NCBI GenBank assembly: GCA_002305915.1
Contig: DBRJ01000066.1
Location: 9,078 to 42,368 of the forward strand
DNA from: Pelotomaculum sp. UBA1371
GTDB lineage: Bacteria; Bacillota; Desulfotomaculia; Desulfotomaculales; Pelotomaculaceae
DNA: 33,291 bases
Reading direction: 5' to 3'
In this document: in pieces, positions 22,535 through 31,118 of the stretch
Layout: every line of letters begins with the position of its first letter
Numbering within the stretch: the stretch's first letter is position 1
The notes under the pieces: model-generated
What the model was told of the DNA's origin: nothing
The model's database searches: none
What the model saw: only the letters and a program-made list of their open reading frames with translations
Translations under genes and position numbers: made by a program

Positions 22535-22936
22535 GTGAATATTTTAATTGTGGATGACCAGCCCGGGGTACGCTACTTGCTGGATATCGTAGCCAAGGAG
22601 GCGGGGCACCGGGTTTGTACTGCCGAAAACGGCCTGGAGGCTATAGACGCGGTGCGGTCATTCAATCCTGATCTAGTTTTTATGGATGTCAGGATGCCGT
22701 TGATGGGAGGATTGGAAGCCCTTGGTATCATCAAGTCCATGGCTCCTGAGACAGATGTCATCATCATGACCGCTTACGGATCAGAAGAAACAGTCTCCAG
22801 GGCTATGCAGGGCGGGGCTCTATGTTGTATCGCAAAACCCTTTGATGTCGATATTATTAAGGAACTTCTTACTAAATACAGGTGGAAACGTGCGGGTTTT
22901 AAGGCCAGTGCGGCAGGCGGTGGCGCATTTTATTAG
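22535..22936 (+). CDS. Single-domain response regulator, Spo0F-like
   Basis: The 133-residue product is almost only a receiver domain. It has the acidic pair VDDQ (7-8), phospho-acceptor Asp51 in LVFMDVRMP, Thr79 in IMTAYG and Lys101 in IAKPFD. A short basic and Gly/Ala tail follows. GTG 22535 has GGGGCG as a modest ribosome site. Lack of an output domain and the overall sequence fit Spo0F, the phosphorelay intermediate for sporulation, although CheY-like proteins look similar. No kinase is adjacent, as is usual for Spo0F. A terminator follows directly. Confidence 0.8.
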   Translation: MNILIVDDQPGVRYLLDIVAKEAGHRVCTAENGLEAIDAVRSFNPDLVFMDVRMPLMGGLEALGIIKSMAPETDVIIMTAYGSEETVSRAMQGGALCCIAKPFDVDIIKELLTKYRWKRAGFKASAAGGGAFY

Positions 22937-22944
22937 CCGGCATC

Positions 22945-22976
22945 ACCCTTCGATGAAGAAGGGTTTTCCTTTTTTA
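22945..22976 (+). terminator. Intrinsic terminator after the Spo0F-like gene
   Basis: ACCCTTC (22945-22951) pairs with GAAGGGT (22958-22964) around a 6-base loop; TTTCCTTTTTT follows. It begins nine bases after the stop codon. Confidence 0.85.
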
Positions 22977-23145
22977 ATAGTACACCGGTGGGTATTTATA
23001 ATATTTTGGTAGCCGCAAGCCGTATTTTCCTGAAAAAAAGGCGTAGCCGCGAGTTGGAAGGGTTGCACAGGCCGGGTGAAGGTTATAATATGGATTATAT
23101 CATGTTGGTGCATGATCGATAGCCTATTATACTGGAGTGAAAAAA

Positions 23146-23664
23146 GTGCCGGCTTTGCTAACTTATGCACCTGAAGATACCGCAGAACTTGGGCGGAAAT
23201 TGGGCGGACTGCTTCTTGCCGGGGATTTGATTTGTCTGATTGGTGAGCTTGGAGCCGGAAAAACAAGTTTTGCGCAGGGTGTTGCCCGGGGCCTCGGTGT
23301 AGAAGGACAGGTCAGAAGTCCCAGCTTTACCTTGATTCATGAGTATTATGGCAGGTTGCCCTTATATCATCTGGATCTTTATCGTCTGAATGACCCTTCT
23401 GAGCTGGAAGATCTGGGTTACGAGGAATATTTTTATGGAGACGGTGTTGCCCTGGTGGAATGGGCAGACAGGGTCCGGGAAGTGCTGCCTGAGGAAAGGC
23501 TGGACATATACATTGACAGGCTTGCGGAGGACGAGGACTGCAGGAAGCTGAAGCTGGCGCCCCGGGGCGAGAGGTACCGGCGCCTGGTTGAGGAGTTGAT
23601 GGACGTTGCATGTGCTGGGAATAGAAACTGCGACACAGGTTGCTTCGGTAGCCGTGGCATCTAA
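23146..23664 (+). CDS. tsaE: tRNA threonylcarbamoyladenosine biosynthesis ATPase TsaE
   Basis: ATPase needed with TsaB, TsaC and TsaD for t6A at position 37 of ANN-decoding tRNAs. GTG 23146 is spaced well from GGAGTG at 23134-23139; a GTG at 23137 lies inside that ribosome site. Walker A is GELGAGKTS (33-41), followed by SPSFTLIHEY, LYHLDLYRL and LVEWADRV, as in the family. The last 20 residues are translated from DNA that also encodes the start of tsaB in another frame (59-base overlap). It is followed by tsaB and rimI in one operon; tsaD is not in the window. Confidence 0.93.
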   Translation: MPALLTYAPEDTAELGRKLGGLLLAGDLICLIGELGAGKTSFAQGVARGLGVEGQVRSPSFTLIHEYYGRLPLYHLDLYRLNDPSELEDLGYEEYFYGDGVALVEWADRVREVLPEERLDIYIDRLAEDEDCRKLKLAPRGERYRRLVEELMDVACAGNRNCDTGCFGSRGI

Positions 23665-24334
23665 CGGGGGGATTCTGGCTGAACGCATGGTTCATAACCG
23701 GAGGACCCATTCGGTCAACCTGCTGCCCATGATTAAGGCTGTATTGGAAGAGTCAGTGGAGGAGCGCCGGAGCCTGGAAGGCATAGCCGTTTCCAGCGGC
23801 CCCGGTTCTTTTACCGGCCTCAGGATTGGGATGAGCACGGCCAAGGCTCTGGCGGCAGTGTGGAACATTCCGGTTGTGGCAGTCTCAACTCTGGAAACAC
23901 TGGCTTTTGTCCTGAAAGGCCACGGCAGCCTGGTCTGCCCGATCCTGAACGCACGTAAAAATGAAGTTTATGCGGCTGTTTACGACTTTCTGGACGGTAA
24001 CTCAAACTCAATGACCTGTTTGCACGGTCCTGTGGCTGTACAGCCCGGGGAACTGGCGGAGATGCTTCTAAACTATGACCGGCCTGTAACTTTTACGGGG
24101 GACGGTATTGGCGAGTTCGGCCATCTGTTTAAGGAAAGACTGGGAAAAAAGGCCCGGTTTACTCCCTTTTCTGTAGCTTTTCCCAGGGGAGCGGCAGTGG
24201 CCGAGCTGGGCTTGCTTGCCTTCCGGGAAGGCCGGGGCGGTGACCCCATGGATATAAAGCCCGAGTATATCAGGGTCTCCGAGGCGGAAGCGGTCTGGCT
24301 CCGGAAAAATAGCCCTGGAGGTTTAACAGAATAG
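23606..24334 (+). CDS. tsaB: tRNA threonylcarbamoyladenosine biosynthesis protein TsaB
   Basis: Non-catalytic partner of TsaD in t6A synthesis. TTG 23606 has GAGGAG at 23590-23595; the frame opens with HVLGIETATQVASVAV and continues with RTHSVNLLPMIKAVL and VSSGPGSFTGLRIGMSTAKALA, the ASKHA-type signature of TsaB. The 242-residue length is normal. The gene overlaps tsaE by 59 bases, and its stop shares one base with the rimI GTG, so translation of all three is likely coupled. Confidence 0.93.
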   Translation: MHVLGIETATQVASVAVASNGGILAERMVHNRRTHSVNLLPMIKAVLEESVEERRSLEGIAVSSGPGSFTGLRIGMSTAKALAAVWNIPVVAVSTLETLAFVLKGHGSLVCPILNARKNEVYAAVYDFLDGNSNSMTCLHGPVAVQPGELAEMLLNYDRPVTFTGDGIGEFGHLFKERLGKKARFTPFSVAFPRGAAVAELGLLAFREGRGGDPMDIKPEYIRVSEAEAVWLRKNSPGGLTE

Positions 24335-24819
24335 TGAATGTGACATTCCAGAAGATGTGCCTGGAGCATCTGGACGAGGTCCTGAAAATTGAAGAGTTAT
24401 CCTTTCCATCCCCATGGTCTCGTAGCTCATTCATATATGAAATCACCCAGAATCAATTTGCCTGCTATATTGTTGCGGTGGCTGAGGAAAAGGTGGCAGG
24501 CTACGGTGGAATGTGGCTTATTCTGGACGAGGCTCACATAACCAACGTGGCAGTACACACTGATTACCGGATGAACGGGATCGGCGGCGCGTTGATGGTG
24601 GAACTGATCAGGCGGGCTATCCTGAGGGGGGCCTCCCGGATGACATTGGAGGTGCGCCCCTCCAATACCGCTGCCAGGCGCCTCTACGCATCTCTCGGTT
24701 TTAAAGATATCGGCCTGCGCAAACGGTACTATACGGATACAAATGAAGATGCGATCATTATGTGGAAGGACAATCTGGCTACCGGCAGCCAGCTTTGTCC
24801 GGCCGGTCGTAATTACTGA
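24334..24819 (+). CDS. rimI: Ribosomal-protein-alanine N-acetyltransferase, RimI-like
   Basis: GNAT-fold acetyltransferase, 161 residues from GTG 24334, which overlaps the tsaB stop. The acetyl-CoA motif is VAVHTDYRMNGIGGALM, followed by MTLEVRPSNTAARRLYASLGF and the C-terminal RYYTDTNEDAIIMWK, all typical of RimI. It is usually found beside tsaB and tsaD in Firmicutes. The substrate is assumed to be ribosomal protein S18 from the family name; some members act more broadly. Confidence 0.92.
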   Translation: MNVTFQKMCLEHLDEVLKIEELSFPSPWSRSSFIYEITQNQFACYIVAVAEEKVAGYGGMWLILDEAHITNVAVHTDYRMNGIGGALMVELIRRAILRGASRMTLEVRPSNTAARRLYASLGFKDIGLRKRYYTDTNEDAIIMWKDNLATGSQLCPAGRNY

Positions 24820-24832
24820 AAGGGGTCTTGTT

Positions 24833-24979
24833 ATGTCGGGAAAATGGAAAATATTCTTGAGGATCTCCGGTTTAATCTTTGTTGCCGCAGGCTTATTTGC
24901 TGGACTGCCGTCGCCCTGGCCCCTGATCCTGACGCTGTTGGGCCTGGTTCAGTTCCTGGCGGCGGGCGGCTTTGGCTGA
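24833..24979 (+). CDS. Small membrane protein of unknown function
   Basis: The 48-residue product starts with a short basic segment (MSGKWKIFLR), followed by a long hydrophobic stretch broken by PSPWP, which predicts one or two short membrane helices. ATG 24833 has AAAGGGG upstream and lies 13 bases after rimI, so it is probably the last gene of that operon. It is below common length cut-offs. Function is unknown. Confidence 0.65.
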   Translation: MSGKWKIFLRISGLIFVAAGLFAGLPSPWPLILTLLGLVQFLAAGGFG

Positions 24980-25108
24980 AAGAGCTGTTAGAGTTGGTCA
25001 ACTCGAAAATACTTCCTTAAAAGTTTTTGCCGTTGTTTCATTAGTTCTCTAAATCTATTTCCTAATAATCGTTATCCTGTTTACAGCTATGGGAGGGGTA
25101 ATGGACCA

Positions 25109-26443
25109 ATGCTGGGAAAGAGCTCTCTACCGGCAAAAAAATATCTTATTTCTTTTCTTGTCATCACGCTAATCGGCTCTTTATTAAGATACTGGTGGAT
25201 CAGAAATGTTCCAAATGTGCCTGAATCTGACTTCGAGGGATATTATGTTATAGCTACAAACTTTTATCATAATCTGGGAATATCGATGTGGGGTAATCCT
25301 GTCGCTTTTCAGGGGATGGGTTATCCTTTTGTTTTGGGATTGTTCTTTAAGCTGACCGGGAACACGGAAGTTATGACCGGCAAGTATTTGAACCTGTTAT
25401 TGTCCATATCCACAATGTTTGTTTTGTTTTTTGTTTTTAACAAGCTGTTTGAGCAAAAGACAGCTGTTGCTGCCTATCTTGTCGCTGCTTTGCTGCCGAA
25501 TTATATAGCCTATAACAGTGTTCTGGGAAGTGAAATCCTGTTTACCTTTTTTGTGGCGCTGACCATTCTGGTTCAATTCTCTGAATTAGATAACAGGTAC
25601 CGTTATCCGCTGCTGGGAATCTTAATTGCTTTTTCAGCCCTGACCAAACCATATTTTATAGCTTACCCGGCTGTTTTTGCTGTTGCAGAATGGTTGCGCA
25701 ACAAATCGGTTAAACAAACAGCAATTGCTGCGCTGCTTGTTTCCCTGGTTATGGCTTTGGTCATCGCGCCCTGGACCTACCGCAACTGGAAGATCTTCAA
25801 TGAATTTATTCCTATCACCTATAACGGCGGATACGTCCTTTATATCAACAACAATGACTATAACCATTATGGGGGTTGGATGGACCCTGCTGATTTTGAA
25901 GTCTCTGAGGAGTTTAAAGCCAGGTTTGTGGAAAAGGGAACCACATTCCCCGAACACCCCCCGCAGACTGACAAATTATATAAAGATGAAGCAAAAAAGT
26001 GGATCTTCACCCACCCCGTTGAGTTTCTGCAGCTTGGTGTGCTGAGGGTTAAGAATACGTTTTTCAACGGAGCGGAAGATATTGTCAAGTGGACGATGAA
26101 TCAAATCGATAAGGAAAATTTGGACAGGCAGAGTTTAAGAAAATTAAATTTCTACCGGGCGATCACGGATATGATTATATATGTATTAAGCTCCTTTGGG
26201 TTTTTTTATACAATGATTTACTTGATCTGGATTATTGCCGGTCTTTTTCGCAAAACACCAGCACTTGATTATAAAAAGGCCGTGGTTGTCCTCAATATTG
26301 CCTTCCTTGCGGCAGTTTACTTTGTTACTGAGGGACAGCCAAGGTATAACTTTCCCGCTTTATTCTTTATGATCGCTGCTGCGGTTGCCTCGATGGAGTT
26401 GGTTATAAAAAACTTGGGCAGGAATTACCGGGAGCAGACCTGA
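25109..26443 (+). CDS. Membrane glycosyltransferase of the GT39/ArnT-like group
   Basis: The 444-residue integral membrane protein has about ten hydrophobic helices. After the first helix the outside loop reads NVPESDFEGYYVIATNFYHN. An acidic residue near this position is the catalytic feature of polyprenyl-phosphate-sugar-dependent transferases (PMT/ArnT, GT-C fold). ATG 25109 follows GGGAGGGG at about 25090. It probably transfers a sugar from a lipid carrier to a surface glycan or protein; donor and acceptor cannot be told. The upstream and downstream genes give no pathway. Confidence 0.75.
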   Translation: MLGKSSLPAKKYLISFLVITLIGSLLRYWWIRNVPNVPESDFEGYYVIATNFYHNLGISMWGNPVAFQGMGYPFVLGLFFKLTGNTEVMTGKYLNLLLSISTMFVLFFVFNKLFEQKTAVAAYLVAALLPNYIAYNSVLGSEILFTFFVALTILVQFSELDNRYRYPLLGILIAFSALTKPYFIAYPAVFAVAEWLRNKSVKQTAIAALLVSLVMALVIAPWTYRNWKIFNEFIPITYNGGYVLYINNNDYNHYGGWMDPADFEVSEEFKARFVEKGTTFPEHPPQTDKLYKDEAKKWIFTHPVEFLQLGVLRVKNTFFNGAEDIVKWTMNQIDKENLDRQSLRKLNFYRAITDMIIYVLSSFGFFYTMIYLIWIIAGLFRKTPALDYKKAVVVLNIAFLAAVYFVTEGQPRYNFPALFFMIAAAVASMELVIKNLGRNYREQT

Positions 26444-26535
26444 AGCTGCCAGGAACTGTCGGAAGGGTATTAACTTTATAAAATAAATACCCAGATGTTG
26501 ATTTAACTGATAGAGCATAGTCCGGGTGATTAAAA

Positions 26536-27987
26536 ATGAATCGAAGGAAACTGCCGTGCTTTAATCTTAGAAGCAGTGTGGCGCTTTCTATCTTTGTAAT
26601 TTTTCTACTATGGCCATCGGCGCCCTTTAGGGACTTCGCACTCTATGGGGCTGAGCCCGGAGGGATGCCCCGGGCCGGTTTAAATATTGATAATTTGAAA
26701 GAAGGGCAAGAAATCTCGCCTGACTATCTACAAGGGGCTATTTCCCTGAGCGCCGGGCAAAAGCTCCTGCTGGACGACACATATAACCTGTTTTTCAGCA
26801 ACATACCGGAATTCCCGGGGGAACCGGGCCTTACTTGCCGGGCGGATGATGTGTTGTCCGGTTCGGGGCTGGTCAGAGTGTTGTTCAGTCACATGAACCT
26901 GCTGATTGACTGGTCATCCGACCCGCTGAGCAATATGCCGGCCGCCGTTGGCTTCGCAGTGGAAAACCGTACCCTCCGGGAGCTTGACGTTTACGCCATC
27001 CGCGGCGCCATGTCCTGCAACCGCACAACCGACGGTACGTACCTCTTTTTGGAGGACGCCGCGCCGCTGCAACCCGGCGAGAGTGAGCCGCAATGCTACG
27101 GTTCCGCTGTAGGTAATTATGTGGTCAGGGAATTTTTCTTATCCGAGCAAAAACCTCCTGTTAACCTGGGCAGGGTGAAACCCGGTGAGCGGCTAATTCA
27201 TGGTCTGGATGTGGGCCCCCGGGCCTGGGCGGTGGGCCTGTATGATCTGGAGTTTGTGGATGCGGCTTCAGGCTGCCGCCTTAACCGGAGTGACTTAACT
27301 CCCGGGGAGATGGTGGGTCTGGAGACATTTATCGCGCCCCTTGGAGTTGACCTGGACAATTTTCTGGAAAAAAAACTGGCCTCCGGCACCGTTTTGCCGC
27401 AAAGCTGGTATGAATGTGAACATATGAGGGGGCTGTTTGTTCCCGGAATCTATCCTGACAGTCCGGCCGGCGAAGCCTCCTCAAAAATATTCACCATCAA
27501 CTATTCTGCTGATGACGGCCTTGCGGCCAGCTTTGCCCTGGCCGCAGGTGATGTATCACCGGCTTTTGAGCCGGACATTTTCATCAACGACAGGATGCGC
27601 AACGGTTACGACCAGGCCTCTCCGGGGCTCAAAGGAGTGAACAAAGGCAACTACGGTGTGGACTACACCATAAAAATGGAACTGACCGGGCCGGTGGCCC
27701 TGGTGTTCCAGGGTCCTTTGCAATGCTGTGCTGTAGATACTTACAACCAGATCGACACAATCTGGCTGGACGGTCAGATCAAAGCCCTGCAAATCAAGGA
27801 CCCCAACTATGAACAATTTCATACGGATGAATCTGCCTTGCGGCAACCGGGCTACGGCCGGGTTATCGCCGTCTTCAAGGAAAGCGGCAGGCACGATCAT
27901 GTCCTGCGCTACATCCCTCCGCCCAACACTTACGGTCCCGTCCGCTTTTACCTCCTGCCCCTTGTTGATGACCGGAACCCGCACTGA
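26536..27987 (+). CDS. Secreted or membrane-anchored protein of unknown function
   Basis: 483 residues. The N-terminus has a basic start (MNRRK) and a hydrophobic segment of about 20 residues (16-35) ending in ALYGAE, which looks like a signal peptide. The rest is soluble and probably beta-rich, with several cysteines (CRADD, MSCNR, PQCYG, SGCR, YECEH, QCCAV) that could form disulfides outside the cell. Start ATG 26536 has only a weak ribosome site (GGGTG). I do not recognise the family. It follows the membrane glycosyltransferase by 92 bases, so it may be a glycan-related or glycosylated product, which is conjecture. Confidence 0.7.
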   Translation: MNRRKLPCFNLRSSVALSIFVIFLLWPSAPFRDFALYGAEPGGMPRAGLNIDNLKEGQEISPDYLQGAISLSAGQKLLLDDTYNLFFSNIPEFPGEPGLTCRADDVLSGSGLVRVLFSHMNLLIDWSSDPLSNMPAAVGFAVENRTLRELDVYAIRGAMSCNRTTDGTYLFLEDAAPLQPGESEPQCYGSAVGNYVVREFFLSEQKPPVNLGRVKPGERLIHGLDVGPRAWAVGLYDLEFVDAASGCRLNRSDLTPGEMVGLETFIAPLGVDLDNFLEKKLASGTVLPQSWYECEHMRGLFVPGIYPDSPAGEASSKIFTINYSADDGLAASFALAAGDVSPAFEPDIFINDRMRNGYDQASPGLKGVNKGNYGVDYTIKMELTGPVALVFQGPLQCCAVDTYNQIDTIWLDGQIKALQIKDPNYEQFHTDESALRQPGYGRVIAVFKESGRHDHVLRYIPPPNTYGPVRFYLLPLVDDRNPH

Positions 27988-28394
27988 CTGTTTTAAAAAC
28001 TTTTCCCTGGAGTTTAAATGAATTTTCACAGAAAGCTTTCCGTCAGATTTTCGGCCTAATCCAAAGAAAACTACTCTATTATAATTATTCATCCGCACCA
28101 ATCTCATGCTTTGCGTGATGGGCAGCATTTTGTTTTTGAGGAAAATATACTTTTCTACAATAAATGCAAATTAACCGGTATGTATAGAAAAAATTTTAAC
28201 ATACATCAGCTTTGTTTTTGTTAACAGGGGTTTTAGAGATGCTTTTATGCCATCTAAGGTTAAGGGTTGATCTAAAGCTTATGACTGCTGGCAAGAAAAT
28301 AGTATTCATTAAGATTTAACCTGTCACAAAAAAACCCGTGCCTTTGTTATAGAAGTGAAATCAAGAACGGCCTGGAGGTGCTAAGAGGGCATTG
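27988..28394. other. Intergenic region of about 400 bases
   Basis: No gene is seen on either strand with a convincing start. It is AT-rich. ATGTAT (28180-28185) and ATACAT (28201-28206) form a weak inverted repeat, and an ECF-type promoter candidate lies at 28315-28340. No clear terminator follows the secreted-protein gene. Confidence 0.5.
28315..28340 (+). promoter_or_regulatory. Candidate ECF-type promoter of the second sigma operon
   Basis: TTTAAC (28315-28320), 16 bases, then CGTG (28337-28340). This is close to the TGAAAC-N16-CGTC pattern and lies 55 bases before the sigma gene. The candidate at 9461-9489 has a similar layout. Confidence 0.35.
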
Positions 28395-28934
28395 ATGCCG
28401 ACCATCACCGGACAAGTGGCCGGCCAGACCGGCTTCAGGGAGCTTTTCGACAGCTATTACCCGGTTATATGCCGCCAGCTTACCTGTCTTTTGGGCAGTC
28501 GTGCCGCCGCGGAGGACGTTGCCCAGGAAACATTCATCAAGCTGTACCAGTCTCCCCCCCGGGAACCCTCCAATTTGGGCGGGTGGCTGACCAGGGTATC
28601 GGCCAATCTGGCTTATAACCACCTGCGCAGCGAGAAAAGCAGACGGCGCCGGGAAATCAGCTCCGCACAGCATGCTGCCGGGCGGGAGACAGGGCCGGAA
28701 GAAGAACTGCTCCGTGTCGAGGAGGTGGCCTTCACCCGGCAGGCCCTGGAACTCCTGCCGGAAAGAGACCGGGCCTGCCTGCTCCTGAAGTTTTCCGGAA
28801 TGAATTATGCGGAAATCGCCAGGGTTACCGGTATTAAGGAAAATTCTGTGGGGACCATACTGGCACGGGCGCGTGCCAAGTTTAAAAGGGAATATATTAG
28901 AATAAAAGGAAGTGATGATGGTGTCCTGCTATGA
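28395..28934 (+). CDS. ECF-type RNA polymerase sigma factor (second)
   Basis: 179 residues from ATG 28395 (AGAGGG upstream; a TTG at 28392 adds one codon). Region 2 has FRELFDSYYPVICRQLTCLL, RAAAEDVAQETFIKLYQ and LGGWLTRVSANLAYNHLR. A charged linker of about 35 residues follows. Region 4 has LLPERDRACLLLKFSGMNY, then AEIARVTGIKENSVGTILAR as the helix-turn-helix. The gene end overlaps the anti-sigma start by 17 bases in another frame. It is only distantly similar to the sigma factor at 9529, so I do not think it is a recent duplicate. Confidence 0.92.
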   Translation: MPTITGQVAGQTGFRELFDSYYPVICRQLTCLLGSRAAAEDVAQETFIKLYQSPPREPSNLGGWLTRVSANLAYNHLRSEKSRRRREISSAQHAAGRETGPEEELLRVEEVAFTRQALELLPERDRACLLLKFSGMNYAEIARVTGIKENSVGTILARARAKFKREYIRIKGSDDGVLL

Positions 28935-30054
28935 CCCCGGAGACCTCCAGGCCTATCTTGACGGAGAACTGGATTGTGTTGTAAAAGCTGAACTGGAAAA
29001 GCACCTGCTTCACTGCGGGAAATGCTGCAGGGCACTGGAGCAGATCCGGGAGAATCAAAGCTTTGCATCCACCAGACTGGCCGGCTACATGCAGGCCCTG
29101 GCCAGCGCTGAGTTTGATACCAGCCAGGCCTGGAGACGTTTCAACAAAAAGCGGCTATCCACCGAAAAGGGAAGCCCTTTAATCAAGAAAGGAGTCTTAT
29201 CCATGCTTGCAAAATATCGTGCGGCCGCAACCGCAGCGGCAATCATGCTGGCCCTGGCCGTTACCTTCAGCTTCGGTTCCGTGCGTTCGGCAGCCAGCGA
29301 CCTGTTGACCATATTCAGAGTGGAAAAGGTAAGAACTATTAACCTGACTACCTCAGACCTTTCGCAAATTGAAAGAGCTTTTCGTGAAGGCGCCGGAAAA
29401 GTGGACATCGATAACTTCGGTAAACTGGAATTCAGCGGTGGAAACGAATCCGGAAAAGTTACCCTTGAAGAAGCCCGCGGCGCGGTGGATTTCGAGCTCA
29501 TGCTGCCGGATGCCCTGCCCGGCGACTATCAGCTGCAGGAAGTTCATAAGTACAGCGCGGGTCATATGGAATTTACCCTGGACACCAGCAAGACTAATCA
29601 GGTTTTGCAGTCCCTGGGAAGCGAGAAGTTATTGCCGGAAGAACTGAACGGCAGGACCTTTGCTGTTGAAGCTCCGGTCCAGATCTCAGCCGCTTACACC
29701 GGTCCCGGCAACCAGAGTGTATACATCTGGCAGGGCAGGAGTCCTGAGCTGATCGCCCCGGGTTCGGACGTCAATGCCATCCGTGACGCGCTCCTGGCCC
29801 TGCCCTTCCTGCCCGAAAACCTGCGCGCCCAGCTGGCGTCAATCAATGACTGGGAGCATACCTTTTTGATTCCCAATGTCGGAGGCAGCTCCCGGGAGGT
29901 TGATGTCAACGGTGTGCCGGGAGTGTTTATAGGTCAGAACGGCAGTGAAAAGCAGACCAGCTGTCTGATCTGGCAAAAAGCAGGTGTGGTCTATGCCGTC
30001 AGCGGCCGGGTGGATCCCGGGCAGGCCTTGCAGTTTGCCGCTGCTCTGGACTAG
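28918..30054 (+). CDS. Membrane anti-sigma factor (second), zinc-finger type
   Basis: About 378 residues. ATG 28918 is seven bases after AAAGGA (28905-28910); ATG 28915 and GTG 28912 are alternatives. The N-terminus has the zinc-finger layout HLLHCGKCC (His-x3-Cys-x2-Cys) after DLQAYLDGELD. A linker leads to one membrane helix (about 100-120; AAATAAAIMLALAVTFSFG). The outer part of about 250 residues has no motif I can name beyond a DUF4367-like end. The overlapping sigma gene marks it as the cognate regulator. It ends shortly before an ABC transporter, which may be part of the regulon. Confidence 0.85.
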   Translation: MVSCYDPGDLQAYLDGELDCVVKAELEKHLLHCGKCCRALEQIRENQSFASTRLAGYMQALASAEFDTSQAWRRFNKKRLSTEKGSPLIKKGVLSMLAKYRAAATAAAIMLALAVTFSFGSVRSAASDLLTIFRVEKVRTINLTTSDLSQIERAFREGAGKVDIDNFGKLEFSGGNESGKVTLEEARGAVDFELMLPDALPGDYQLQEVHKYSAGHMEFTLDTSKTNQVLQSLGSEKLLPEELNGRTFAVEAPVQISAAYTGPGNQSVYIWQGRSPELIAPGSDVNAIRDALLALPFLPENLRAQLASINDWEHTFLIPNVGGSSREVDVNGVPGVFIGQNGSEKQTSCLIWQKAGVVYAVSGRVDPGQALQFAAALD

Positions 30055-30179
30055 TGCCGGGCGGCCGGTAATGTCCTGTGGGGTTCAAATATTAACTCCA
30101 ATAACCAGAAATAATTAACTAAGTAATTATTATCGATGTTTTTCAGTAAGTCCTCAAACAAAGGAAGGAAAAATCCTGT

Positions 30180-31118
30180 ATGATTATTGAAACCAGTGAC
30201 CTGACTAAGATGTACGGTAAAAAGGTTGGGTGCTCGGAGATTTGCCTCTCTGTGGGGGAGGGGCAAATCTTTGGTTTTCTCGGGCCGAACGGCGCCGGAA
30301 AAAGCACCCTGGTTAAAATTCTGGTGGGACTTCTCTTTCCCACCAGCGGAACGGCAAAAATTCTGGGGCGCCCCCTGGGAGATCTGGAAGCCCGGCGAAA
30401 AACAGGCTTTTTACCGGAAAACTTTCGTTATCAGGATTGGCTTACCGGCGAAGAATTACTCTCCTTTCATGCTTCCCTGTACGGGCTGAGCGCGCAGGAT
30501 AAAAAACGCCGGATTCCTGCAGTGCTCGAGCAGGTAGGCCTGAGCGGCAAGGAGAGGCAAAGGGTGGGGACTTACAGCAAAGGGATGCAGCAGCGGATAG
30601 GACTGGCCTGCGCCCTGCTGCCCGACCCGGAACTGGTCTTCCTGGATGAGCCCACCTCGGCCCTGGATCCCCTGGGCCGGCGGGAGGTGCGTCAAATTAT
30701 CCTGGACCTGCGCAGGAGGGGTAAAACCGTCTTCCTAAACAGCCACCTCCTGAGTGAAGTTGAAATGATTTGTGATCAGGTGGCCATCATTCATAAAGGC
30801 AGAATCATTTCCACGGGTGTACTTGAGGAGATGCTTTCCGGAGCAGTTGAGGTAGAAGTGCAGGTGGAGGCCCAGACGCCGCAGATGCTGTCAGAGTTTT
30901 CCGCACTCAGCCGAAAAATGACTGTGGACGGCAGCCGCATCCGGCTCAGCCTTAACGACAGGAAGGACGTGGGCTCTCTTGCCGGAATAGTGGTCCGGAA
31001 CGGCGGCAGGTTGTTCAGCCTCAAGGCCGTTCAGGGTTCCCTGGAGGATCTTTTTATTGACTTGATTCAGGAAGGGGGCGGAAACCATCATGCTGGCCAT
31101 AACCCTACTAACCTTTAA
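30180..31118 (+). CDS. ABC transporter ATP-binding protein
   Basis: 312 residues from ATG 30180 (AAGGAAGG upstream). Walker A is GPNGAGKST (35-43), the signature is YSKGMQQRIGLA, Walker B is ELVFLDEPTSALDP, and the switch His lies in NSHLLSE. The C-terminal 90 residues form the extra domain common in ABC-2 type exporters of the CcmA/NatA group. It overlaps the permease start by 29 bases. Together they form an exporter of unknown substrate, possibly tied to the anti-sigma module upstream. Confidence 0.93.
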   Translation: MIIETSDLTKMYGKKVGCSEICLSVGEGQIFGFLGPNGAGKSTLVKILVGLLFPTSGTAKILGRPLGDLEARRKTGFLPENFRYQDWLTGEELLSFHASLYGLSAQDKKRRIPAVLEQVGLSGKERQRVGTYSKGMQQRIGLACALLPDPELVFLDEPTSALDPLGRREVRQIILDLRRRGKTVFLNSHLLSEVEMICDQVAIIHKGRIISTGVLEEMLSGAVEVEVQVEAQTPQMLSEFSALSRKMTVDGSRIRLSLNDRKDVGSLAGIVVRNGGRLFSLKAVQGSLEDLFIDLIQEGGGNHHAGHNPTNL

